From: Stentor coeruleus
Lineage: Eukaryota > Ciliophora > Heterotrichea > Heterotrichida > Stentoridae
Direction of reading: 5' to 3'
DNA: 64,000 nt
Assembly: GCA_001970955.1 (NCBI GenBank)
Contig: MPUH01000062.1
Span: 1 to 64,000, forward strand
Shown: piece by piece, positions 42,701 through 50,586 of the stretch
Layout: each line of letters starts with the position of its first letter
Position numbering within the stretch: the first letter of the stretch is position 1
Made by a program: the position numbers and the translations under genes
The notes under the pieces: generated by a model
Seen by the model: only the letters and a program-made list of their open reading frames with translations
Databases searched by the model: none
What the model was told of the DNA's origin: nothing

Positions 42701-45700
42701 ATATGCGATGGTGATATCGACCCTGAATGGATTGAATCTTTAAATTCAGTCCTTGATGATAATCATTTATTAACCTTACCAACTGGTGAACGTATAAGTT
42801 TTGCTGATAATGTTAATTTTATATTTGAAACCAATGATTTAAGATTTGCTTCTCCAGCAACAGTAAGCCGTATGGGTATGATTTTTATGAGTGAAGAAGA
42901 TGTGGATATAAGAAGACTTATAGTATCATGGATGAAAAAACAACCAACTGAAGATGGAATGAGAATTGAAAGATGGGTTGAAGAAATACTTATGACTGGA
43001 CTTGAATGGGCATTACTTAATCATGATGATATGATAGTCCCAACAACAAAAGTTGGTATAGTCATGAGTGCTTTATCTATGTTATCTGGGATTAAAACAA
43101 AGACTGAATTTGTATATGCTGTTATTAGAGGTATTGGGTCTAATTTTAAACAGGAACAACGAGTTAGGTTTGCTTCTGAGATGTTTTCAAGAGGTAAGGA
43201 AAACCCTCCAGATCCAAGATATCCTTTGGATTGTTTTTATAATGATAAAGCACAGAGTTTGAAACCTTTTGTATCAGAAAACGAGAAATTCGACCTTGGG
43301 GATTTTGCTGATGCATATGAACCACCTATAGTAAGGACAGTTGGTATTCAAAGGGATATAGAAACTTTTAGGACTTGGTTAGAAAATGGTCAACCGTTTA
43401 TTGTAGTTGGCCCAGAAGGATGTGGTAAAAACCTTATGCTTAAAAGTTCATTTAAACTATTAAAATCAACTCAAGTCGCTGTATTAAATTGTAATGCTCA
43501 AACCTCAGCTAATCATGTCATACAAAAACTCCTCCAAGTTTGTGTCCAAAGTACAAGCAATCAAGGCAAAGTTTTAAGACCAAAAGATTCATCAAGGCTT
43601 ATTTTATACTTAAAAGATATAAACCTTCCAACTCCAGATAAATACGACACAATCCAACTTATTGCTTTATTACAACAATTAGTTAGTTATCAAGGATTTT
43701 ATGATGGTTTAGAATTTGTCTCATTAGAAAGAGTTCAAATCGTCGCTAGTATGAACCCAAGTTCAGTTGTAGGTCGTCATGCTTTATCACCTAGATTTAC
43801 AGCTATTGTTCGTATTGTAAGTGTTGATTATCCAAGTCGTGATGAGCTTATTCATATATATACAGTTTATCTGAAAAACATATTAAAATTACCTAATTTG
43901 GGTAATAATATTAATTCTGCAGGGAAATTAGCTACAGCTATGGTTGAAATGTTTACAGCAGTTAGAAGCAAATTTGTTATAGATGATTATAAACATTATC
44001 TTTTTACACCTAGAGATATTACTCAATGGGTTGTAAGTCTTTTAAGATATGAAGCTAAAAATATGCCACAACTTTGTGAAGTTTGGGGATATGAAGCTTC
44101 AAGGATTTTTAAAGATAGACTTGTATTAGGGAAACAACAAAAGAATCATGTAAGATTATTTGAGAATTTGTTACAAGAAAAATTAAGACAGGATCTTGGG
44201 TATAATGATGTTATTGATTGTTATTATACAACTTGGTCTGCTACACATGAAGGATCTGGACCTCCAATGGGAAGAGTTACTGGGGAGAATTTGGAGAATA
44301 TTATGAAACAAGGACTTTTAGCTTATGAAAGAGAATATAGAGAGCTTCATATGCATATTTTCTCAGAGAGTTTATTGAGTTTAGCTATAGCAAATAGAAT
44401 ATTATCAAGACCTGGTGGGTGTATGTTGTTAGTTGGAGAAAGTGGTATTGGGAGAAGAAATGTTACACTATTGTCATCTCATATGCTAAATTTACAGTTT
44501 GTTAGTTTTAATATTACAAGAGAATATTCGAATAAAGAGTTTAGAAGAGATCTTAAGTTAATACTTCAGCTAGCAGGAATTGAAGGTAAACCTACGACTA
44601 TGTTTATTGAAGACTATCAGTTGGTAAATCCTGAATTTTTACAACTTCTCAATGGTTTGCTAAGCTCAGGAGAAGTCCCAGGCCTTTATACTTCAGATGA
44701 AATCGAGCCTTTACTTGTAAATCTCGCTGATGAAATGCGACAAATTGGGGGTTTCAAAAGTTTATATGAATTCTTTGTCAGTAGAGTAAAGAAAAACCTA
44801 AGAACAGTCCTTAGCTTAGACTTTTCTCACCCACTCTATGAACTAAACTGTGCAAATAATCCTGCTTTATATACAAGATGCTCAGTTGTCTGGATGAAAC
44901 AATGGAGTGAAGATTCTTTAAAATCCATAACCCAAATTGAACTTCATGAACAAATACAAGAAATTCATGATAAACAAGATATTATAAAACTCGCAATGTA
45001 TATTCATTCATCAGTTCCTAATGGCGTCCTTCGTAATTTTATAGACCTTCTTAAAACATTTAGAAAAATCTATGCGCTTAAAGTTAATTCACAAGGAGGA
45101 CAAAGTTCACATTTAAAAGCTGGACTTGATAAACTTAAAGAAGCAGAAAAACTTGTTGATGATTTGAGGATTAGTGCTGAAGGTAAGAAAAAACTTTTGG
45201 CTGTAAAACAAAAAGAAGCTGATGAAGCATTGAAAAAAATCACTGAAGCTATGGCAAAAGCTGCGGAAAGGAGACAAGAGGTAGAAACTTTGCAGAAAAA
45301 TTTAGAGAAGGAAAATACAAAAATCAATCAGAGGAAGTCTCAGGTAGAAAGTGAACTTGATGAGATACAACCTGCAGTTGAAGAAGCTAGAAAAGCTGTG
45401 GGAAGTATTAAAAAAGAAAATCTTGATGAAATTAAAGCTTTGAGAATGCCTCCTGAACCAGTACATGATGTACTTTGTGCGGTTTTGAGGCTTATGGGGA
45501 GTTATGATACTTCCTGGAATTCGTGTAAAGAGTTCTTAAAAGGTCGAAGTGTTATTGCTAGTATTATGAACTTTGACCCAAGAAATATCACCCCTGAAAT
45601 CCGTGAAGATGTAGAGAAACTTGTTAGAAAAAATGCATCAAGTTTTGAAGATGCAGTTATACAAAGAGCTAGTGTTGCTGCAGCTTCATTAGCTACTTGG

Positions 45701-48700
45701 GTTAAGAATTTATTAAAATGTTCAGTGATTTTCCAAAAAGTTAAACCATTAGAAGACGATTTGTATAAAGCAACAAAAAATTTAGAAGCTTCACAAAAAA
45801 GAGTTATGGAATGTGAAAATGAGTTGAATAAAATAAATCTGCAAGTTGAACAATTGAAAGAAGATTTTTCTAAGAGGACATCCGAAGCAGAGAAGTTGAA
45901 AAATGAATTGGCTAGTGCAGAATCAACTTTAAGTAGCGCACAAGAACTTTTAGGGAAACTTAGTGGTGAGAAGAAAAGGTGGGAAGCTCAATTGAAGGAA
46001 CTTAAAGAGAATTTAGATTTAATTCCAAAGTATTCTATGCTCTCAGCAGGTTTTTCAACTTACCTTTCAGCATATAGTGAAGATGTTAGAGAATCTCTAC
46101 TGAAAAAATGGAAGACTTCATGTGGAACCAATAGTTATGAGTTCAAAAAGTTCATGTCAAGTGAAAGTGAGATTCTAAGATGGAAAGGAGAAGGACTTCC
46201 TGAGGATCAATTATCAACAGAAAACGCTATAGTTTTATTTAACTCAGTAAAAACCCCTCTGATTGTCGATCCAGCAACAGCAGCTACAACTTGGCTTAAG
46301 ACTCAAAATTCAGGTAAAGGTGAAGTTTTAAACCAATCAGATCCAAGGTTTACAAGTCAATTTGAACTTGGTGTAAGGTTTGGTAAAGTTATAGTCGTGC
46401 AAGAAATTGATAGATTAGAACCAATGCTATTCCCTCTGCTCAGATTAGATTTAATAAAACAAGGCCCTAGATTTGTTGTACAAATTGGAGATAAACAAAT
46501 AGATTACAATGAATCTTTTAGACTGTATTTATGCACTAGAGACAGTAGTATTGAAGTCCCATCTAACTCCCGGGCCGTTATAACATTTGTGAACTTCACC
46601 GTAACAAGATCAGGACTTGAAGGCCAGTTACTCAGTCTTATATTAAACCACGAACAACCCGAGCTCGAAAAGAAAAAAACCGAAATGCTGGCTCGTGAAG
46701 AGCATCTCAAAGTCCAACTAGCCGATCTAGAAAAAGAGCTTCTTGAAGAACTTGCTACTGCTACAGGGAATATTCTCGAAAACAAATCCCTAATAGAAAG
46801 TTTAAATCGGACAAAGACAAACAGTATAGAAATAGGTGAATCACTAAAAAAATCACAAGAACTTCAAGCATCAGTTGATAGACAAAGAGAAGAATACAGA
46901 CCTTTAGCTTCAAACGGAAGCACAATATTTTCATCCCTCCAAGATTTGAAAAAAGTTAACAACATGTATCAGTTCTCTTTAGTAAGTTTTATAAAACTTT
47001 TTAACAAAGCTTTATTAGCAAATGTAACTTCAAGTTCTTTAGCAGAAAAACTTGAAAAACTTAGAAGAAATCTAGTCAAACTTATTTTTGTTAATGTATG
47101 TAGGGCAATATTCAAAGCAGATATTCTTATGTTTGGATTACATTTCTGTAGATTTACAAAAGGGGATTTATTTGAACCTAATGAATGGGAGTTTCTTAAA
47201 GGAGAAGTTGCTGCAAGTGGTGATGCAGGTAGATTATTCCCATTATGGGCATCAGAAGATAGACGTGATGAATTTGGTATGTTAGCTGCAACTTTACCTA
47301 AAGTTATAAACTATATTCAACTTGATAATAACAATATTTGGGAACCATGGGGTAAATCAGGAACATGTGAAAAAGAATTCCCATCAAGTGTATCAAGTAA
47401 AATGACTTCATTTCAAAAACTTCTTCTAGTCAAAGTTCTAAGACCAGATCGTCTTGAATCTGCTATGCATCTTTTTGTATGTGAAGCTTTAGGAGAATCA
47501 GATGTAAGTCCACCACCTTTATCATTAATGGATGTTTATAGAAATGAAACTATAGCAACAGAACCAATACTTTTTATTGTATCCCCAGGTTCTGACCCTA
47601 CAAAAGAACTTGAAGAATTTGCTGAAGCTGTTGTTGGAAGGGATAAATTCCATCAAATGGCTATGGGAGGTGGTCAAAATGATGAAGCTTTAAAGTTATT
47701 AAAAGAATGTGCACATAAAGGACATTGGTTATGTTTAAAAAATTTACATATAGTAACAGGATGGTTACCATTATTAGAAAAAGAATTGAAGATTATGAAA
47801 CCAAATGATAGTTTTAGATTATGGTTAACTACAGAACCACATTCGAAATTCCCAGCAATATTGCTTCAATCATCATTGAAAATCAGTTATGAGTCTCCAC
47901 CTGGGATTAAAAAGAATTTACAGAGGACTTATTTGAGTATAACCCCTGAGGATTTTGAGAAAGGTAGTGTTATTAGAGCACAAGCTTTGTTTTCACTAGC
48001 TTGGTTTCATGCTATTGTTCAAGAAAGGAGAACTTATATACCTCAAGGATGGTCAAAGTTTTATGAGTTTAGTCTGGCGGATATTAGGACTGGGATTAAT
48101 TTACTTGAAAAAGTTCTTGAAAGAGCTCCGGTGCAATGGTCGACATTGAGAGGTTTGTTGGAAAATGCGGTTTATGGAGGAAGAATCGATAACTTTTTCG
48201 ATATAAAAGTCCTTCAAGCCTATTTGGAGAAGTATTTCAGTGAAACAACCTTTAGTAATGGGATTTTAAGTCAAGGTATAAAACTTCCTAACTCGAAATC
48301 GTATAAAGAATATATCAAACTTATTGATGGATTATCTGATGTTGATTCACCTAAACTTTTTGGACTTCCTTTAAATATAAATCGTTCAGTCCAAAGGTTT
48401 AATAGTGCTAATGTTATTAAACAAATCAAACAACTTTCTGCTATAAGTCATGAAGATATAAAATTTGATAGAGAGCAATGGAGTGAAAAATTAGGACCGA
48501 TTTCTAATTTATGGAAGACTATGTTGAAATCTGAAGATCGGTTTAAAGGAAAACTTGAAGAAAGTGAAGACTCATTATCGAATTTTGTCATAACAGAAGC
48601 TAGATATGCTTTTAAGATGTTGGAAAAAGTTAATGAGTCATTAGAATCCATAAGCAAAGTTATATCAGGTAATGAACTTTTAACTAGTAGTATTGAACAA

Positions 48701-49276
48701 GATGGTAAAGAATTGCTTATGAATCAGGTACCAGAAAGCTGGAGTTCAATGTGGGAAGGACCAAATAGTCCTGTTGCTTGGCTTAGAGCTCTAGTCCGTA
48801 AAACTTCAGCATTAAAACGTTGGTTAGAAGCTGTTCATCGAAGGACATTATTCAATGAGCCTGTAACTTTAGGAGAACTTTTCCATCCTGAAACTTTCCT
48901 TAATGTTCTTAGACAGGTGCATGCAAGAAAAATCAAACACCCTATGGAGCTTTTGAAACTTGTAGCATGTTTTGATAGGAAACTTGAAGGAGGGATAATG
49001 GTTAGAAATATATTACTTCAAGGATGTGATTTTAGAAACACTTTAATTACTTCTGTTGATAATAGTTCAGATCTGGCAATCCTTCCTGAGTTTTCTATTG
49101 CATGGATTAAAAACTCAGACCCTGAACCTGTAACAGGAGAATATGTTAGAGTACCACTTTATAATTCGCTTGAAAGAGAAAAGTCTTTATGTACTTTGGC
49201 TTTACCAAATCAAGGGAATGCAGAAGAAAGGATTATTAGTGGGGTAGCATTGTTTTTAAGTGGCTCAGATGAATAA
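36707..49276 (+). CDS. DYNC2H1: Cytoplasmic dynein 2 heavy chain (retrograde IFT motor)
   Basis: A single 12.57 kb frame without introns encodes 4,189 residues (human DYNC2H1 is about 4,307). The AAA1 region (GNPYGPAGTGKTESVKALG, P-loop at about 1634) and CGAWGCFDEFNRL match dynein-2 more closely than axonemal or dynein-1 chains as I recall them. AAA2 has GPSGCGKST (about 1925), AAA3 GPEGCGKN (about 2235), where the last P-loop residue is Asn, and AAA4 GESGIGRRN (about 2577), where the P-loop Lys is lost. A stalk coiled coil with the microtubule-binding tip lies at roughly 2800-3150. The protein ends VALFLSGSDE, like the dynein-2 C-terminus (AALFLKNQ). The motor carries IFT-A trains, including the neighbouring IFT139, from ciliary tip to base. 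The stop is TAA. Confidence 0.95.
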   Translation: MSDVRVTYIANCVSSYLRAGPPPPSALITSFLDSSDFSVLQVLYDSEFHFRNDLQQPPQNCREVHFIKLIPRPLSENELSSQIVIGSLGQDSLSTLYRSLSAISIPLLKSGKLDLRLSSVLEDLVGGLSYSLKESSGENITCILTPTDEIEYWNNVSNDYRSDKQEQGKAYMDHYGKIMQNWANFASLEFAEFYELIETTGEVLESIWKDDKFVYPQDRMERVLHVVADAIPRKMQTGLGNMWEDELGNVVAKLNEGLKAVQRWVQIMQSIPNCNKKKRKWQGKEINVQNLVDFQTRVEEIIEIKSQMDELLKLLTPENQKRFKLDKIFEPLKKINPFQVSEYSKALWEEAKSRYNANIQGPEEIIAGEIRKKLLQTTETNFQIRYIQTCKGLISRPNIKKALQNEREQLLSQIVLSVESLKQEFDQKSTQSSNIVSSFDKLSQENMSPLVSSIVWARQLYTKLNRTYSSSEWLLADLENFKKLRHFKDTLGKKLEDYQKQSFGSWCGGVDKALSDKSDPIALDITGKLMELDLTDGFLKVGFSDKLVQLIKEVRQLLEYGFDVPKNIKTVALEGKKYCKEAITLKQVANFYNNMSSQILECQKRMLLGEAIAFEEVVKNTKSLSSGKLMWNSSNEVAEYIKVVQKAANELMGENRKLRKVHFEIIEKIKELQSIDLLKYRQMWKDKLNEIRRNVEAVSDNKDPTGLVIWKTALDKELYKALEVQYKQGLENLSQNLPDIKIDLSFMNKTLQFRPPLEEIKSKYYTEIRLFISIPITFQGFGGSPEIYRKMPDKSSDLLYTVYKNAENLFVELKELQVSYKHWCVLGRVNIENLVEEKIKTVEDFDHNFKTLRQKRKDIERIPDSHKIHCFNISTTPLKSSLEDQLQRLSDALIVSLKTTIKFDAELLTEFLKTAQAKLNQRPQTVEEITQAQKEILEVVSHKEKMQVTYDSIQEKSKSLRQITGTAPNLAGLNDKWEGFLTSVESFKEIIEQQREVVKKDIQKRIDELALALEKFESRWNALKPKPLEELKMETAIESSERIREWREDWNGLKDRTKGIIEESEHFGVPVPKFDLQKVDKELSEQTENWRIFEEFREELKKLSDEDWLSFRSKLYLFQEFFVNWSDKLKSRSKEAVTRFIHSQIEMYKRAWPLLKLSTGEGFEKEHWKTLFHYMKLGKEVTMENLKLNHFIESIAYVIASADQIKELQARSQGEVTIREAIQELRVWCDEASFSLFEHVQNDRVTPLIKDWKELMTQVSDNQSLLSSLKESRYFSRFADQVSQFESKLSSLDEYLSRLAIIQRKWVYLEPIFGRGSLPQEQSRFRRIDDDYRNIMLGVGMDPKVVSLCNIPGLKDTLDMLIDQLERCQKALNDFLEEKRSKFPRFYFIGDDDLLEILGQAKNPTVIQTHLKKLFSGIYRVEFGDNNSKIIAFLSSAGERVQLHNAIRIVDDVEIWLDALSREMQSTLSKELINCLKTDKVQSILPSQPSQLCSLSEVITFSEQCVKAIEGGTMNKLKADLQRKLAELTSARQTDALMLIKVKSLILDLIHNMEVSECLIENKVSSTNDWQWHRQLKFFIQQSMCMIHMVEAVFNYTYEYQGNAPKLVHTPLTDKCYLTLTQGMMMGYGGNPYGPAGTGKTESVKALGQAFGRQVLVFNCDEGIDFKSMGRIFIGLVKCGAWGCFDEFNRLLEEQLSAISQQIQVIQWAIKNSEKSLELLGRVIEVNQNAGIFVTMNPAGKGYGGRSKLPDNLKMLFRPVAMSVPDNELIAEVLLFSEGFQSAKSLSKKLVELFILSRQLLSSQQHYDWGLRALKTTLTIGGQIIQSERAFTPSMTPAREAIILIKAIRINTLPKLTYADLQKFSPLVNDIFIGSTVEDIRYDDLEQAIRKTLEEQKLEYSENQVSKILQFYESTMQRMGVVLVGPSGCGKSTIWKVLKSSLSKLNKEIKTHIMNPKSMPRQQLLGHMDNDTREWNEGVLTAAARECVKQPLDVRSWVICDGDIDPEWIESLNSVLDDNHLLTLPTGERISFADNVNFIFETNDLRFASPATVSRMGMIFMSEEDVDIRRLIVSWMKKQPTEDGMRIERWVEEILMTGLEWALLNHDDMIVPTTKVGIVMSALSMLSGIKTKTEFVYAVIRGIGSNFKQEQRVRFASEMFSRGKENPPDPRYPLDCFYNDKAQSLKPFVSENEKFDLGDFADAYEPPIVRTVGIQRDIETFRTWLENGQPFIVVGPEGCGKNLMLKSSFKLLKSTQVAVLNCNAQTSANHVIQKLLQVCVQSTSNQGKVLRPKDSSRLILYLKDINLPTPDKYDTIQLIALLQQLVSYQGFYDGLEFVSLERVQIVASMNPSSVVGRHALSPRFTAIVRIVSVDYPSRDELIHIYTVYLKNILKLPNLGNNINSAGKLATAMVEMFTAVRSKFVIDDYKHYLFTPRDITQWVVSLLRYEAKNMPQLCEVWGYEASRIFKDRLVLGKQQKNHVRLFENLLQEKLRQDLGYNDVIDCYYTTWSATHEGSGPPMGRVTGENLENIMKQGLLAYEREYRELHMHIFSESLLSLAIANRILSRPGGCMLLVGESGIGRRNVTLLSSHMLNLQFVSFNITREYSNKEFRRDLKLILQLAGIEGKPTTMFIEDYQLVNPEFLQLLNGLLSSGEVPGLYTSDEIEPLLVNLADEMRQIGGFKSLYEFFVSRVKKNLRTVLSLDFSHPLYELNCANNPALYTRCSVVWMKQWSEDSLKSITQIELHEQIQEIHDKQDIIKLAMYIHSSVPNGVLRNFIDLLKTFRKIYALKVNSQGGQSSHLKAGLDKLKEAEKLVDDLRISAEGKKKLLAVKQKEADEALKKITEAMAKAAERRQEVETLQKNLEKENTKINQRKSQVESELDEIQPAVEEARKAVGSIKKENLDEIKALRMPPEPVHDVLCAVLRLMGSYDTSWNSCKEFLKGRSVIASIMNFDPRNITPEIREDVEKLVRKNASSFEDAVIQRASVAAASLATWVKNLLKCSVIFQKVKPLEDDLYKATKNLEASQKRVMECENELNKINLQVEQLKEDFSKRTSEAEKLKNELASAESTLSSAQELLGKLSGEKKRWEAQLKELKENLDLIPKYSMLSAGFSTYLSAYSEDVRESLLKKWKTSCGTNSYEFKKFMSSESEILRWKGEGLPEDQLSTENAIVLFNSVKTPLIVDPATAATTWLKTQNSGKGEVLNQSDPRFTSQFELGVRFGKVIVVQEIDRLEPMLFPLLRLDLIKQGPRFVVQIGDKQIDYNESFRLYLCTRDSSIEVPSNSRAVITFVNFTVTRSGLEGQLLSLILNHEQPELEKKKTEMLAREEHLKVQLADLEKELLEELATATGNILENKSLIESLNRTKTNSIEIGESLKKSQELQASVDRQREEYRPLASNGSTIFSSLQDLKKVNNMYQFSLVSFIKLFNKALLANVTSSSLAEKLEKLRRNLVKLIFVNVCRAIFKADILMFGLHFCRFTKGDLFEPNEWEFLKGEVAASGDAGRLFPLWASEDRRDEFGMLAATLPKVINYIQLDNNNIWEPWGKSGTCEKEFPSSVSSKMTSFQKLLLVKVLRPDRLESAMHLFVCEALGESDVSPPPLSLMDVYRNETIATEPILFIVSPGSDPTKELEEFAEAVVGRDKFHQMAMGGGQNDEALKLLKECAHKGHWLCLKNLHIVTGWLPLLEKELKIMKPNDSFRLWLTTEPHSKFPAILLQSSLKISYESPPGIKKNLQRTYLSITPEDFEKGSVIRAQALFSLAWFHAIVQERRTYIPQGWSKFYEFSLADIRTGINLLEKVLERAPVQWSTLRGLLENAVYGGRIDNFFDIKVLQAYLEKYFSETTFSNGILSQGIKLPNSKSYKEYIKLIDGLSDVDSPKLFGLPLNINRSVQRFNSANVIKQIKQLSAISHEDIKFDREQWSEKLGPISNLWKTMLKSEDRFKGKLEESEDSLSNFVITEARYAFKMLEKVNESLESISKVISGNELLTSSIEQDGKELLMNQVPESWSSMWEGPNSPVAWLRALVRKTSALKRWLEAVHRRTLFNEPVTLGELFHPETFLNVLRQVHARKIKHPMELLKLVACFDRKLEGGIMVRNILLQGCDFRNTLITSVDNSSDLAILPEFSIAWIKNSDPEPVTGEYVRVPLYNSLEREKSLCTLALPNQGNAEERIISGVALFLSGSDE

Positions 49277-49365
49277 ACAACTTAAATTAGAATAACTTTT
49301 TAGATTAACTAAAAAATAACATCGGCAATATTTTTATAAAAATCGTAAAACTAAATAAGAATTTT

Positions 49366-50049
49366 TTAACTAGTCACTTTCTGTGTGATAATCCCAAACT
49401 CTATATACGCCCCATTAGCCCCAGCTCTAACCTCAATACCTTTGCTTGTATAATTTTCATTAATCTCAATAAACCCTTTTAATACATGATAAATCCCCCG
49501 TGCTCTACTATTAATAACCTCATAAAAGCACCCAATTGCAAATAAAAATACAATCACAGCTAGACCAGAAAGCCAAGGGATTTCAAATTTCACAGCGAGT
49601 CCAATAATCATACTACATATCATAATAGTAAAAACCATTCCACAATAAAAAACTTTACGACCAGATGCTGCCTATATGATAATTACATGATCAATTGATT
49701 GTTTACAATATTCAGAAGCTCTACTACAATATAATTCTACTTGATCTTTTGATATTAAAGTTGAAATACGAGTATTATCTTTCCAATCTAAAATATAATC
49801 CCCTTCACCAAATGGAGCATAACAGCAAAGAAAATGAGAAAGTTTAAGTTTAGCTATTATTGTATCGTCGTCACTTGATGGAATATGGAGCCTTTGACCA
49901 TCTTCTGTACCTATTTTTATATTACTTTCCCATTTAGGAATAGCTTCAAGGTCTGGTTTTGAAGTAAGTTTTTTAAAGGTGTTGCTTGATTTTGATGATT
50001 CTGTTATGGTATAACCAGAATTATCGATGCTTTTTTCCGCATATTGCAT
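49366..50049 (-). CDS. Two-helix membrane protein, unknown family
   Basis: Two exons (50049-49687 and 49671-49366) joined over a 15-nt intron give 222 residues. The N-terminal half is hydrophilic. A Cys-containing region (LSHFLCCYAPFGEGDYILDW) is followed by GRKVFYCGMVFTIMICSMIIG and PWLSGLAVIVFLFAIGCFYE, two membrane segments separated by only a few residues. A beta-like tail ends IEFGIITQKVTS. I do not recognise the family. The gene is tail-to-tail with DYNC2H1 (89 bp between stops) and divergent from the LRR gene. The stop is TAA. Confidence 0.75.
49672..49686 (-). other. 15-nt spliceosomal intron
   Basis: On the - strand the sequence is GTAATTATCATATAG: GT and AG ends, A at position 10, phase 0, with an in-frame TAG at its end. 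Splicing joins SIDHV to AASGRKVFYC. It is nearly the same as the intron at 17837-17851 (13 of 15 positions). Confidence 0.9.
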
Positions 50050-50586
50050 ATTATTTATTATATTTTTGTGTCAAGTTTTTTATGATGGAGGCTTAAGTAT
50101 GGGTTTTAATAGTACTGATTGTACTTTTTGTAAGATTTTAAGGATCGGGTGTTGGATTTATATTATTTTTTTATAGTATTTAATTGTTATATATAAGTGA
50201 TGTGTGTGAGATAAAAACATTAGGACAATTAGTTTTATTTGCCAATACTGATGATTAAAAAAGGGTAGAATACATATTTTATGATACTGATAGCAATAAA
50301 TAAACTGTTGATTGCTATTATATTATTATTCATTGTGTAGTTTGGATGAGCTCTTTATTGCTTTAGGTTTTTATTCACACTTTCTTCATAAAATCCATAA
50401 TCGCATTTTCTCTTCTCCAAAAACTCACTAATAACCTTTTAATAACACCCAAGCCAAATCAAACCCATCAATCCATCTTCTTCCAACCAACAAAAGCTCC
50501 TACAAATTCTAAAAAATCGCTAAAATTCCTCTTCCCGAAAAAAAGCCACCTTTAAAATCCAGCCTAAATGTAAATGTGTAAAAATT
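50050..50586. other. Divergent intergenic region
   Basis: 537 bp between two starts. The left part is strongly G/T-rich and the right 200 bp strongly C-rich on the + strand. It must contain promoters for both genes, but none is recognisable. Confidence 0.5.
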
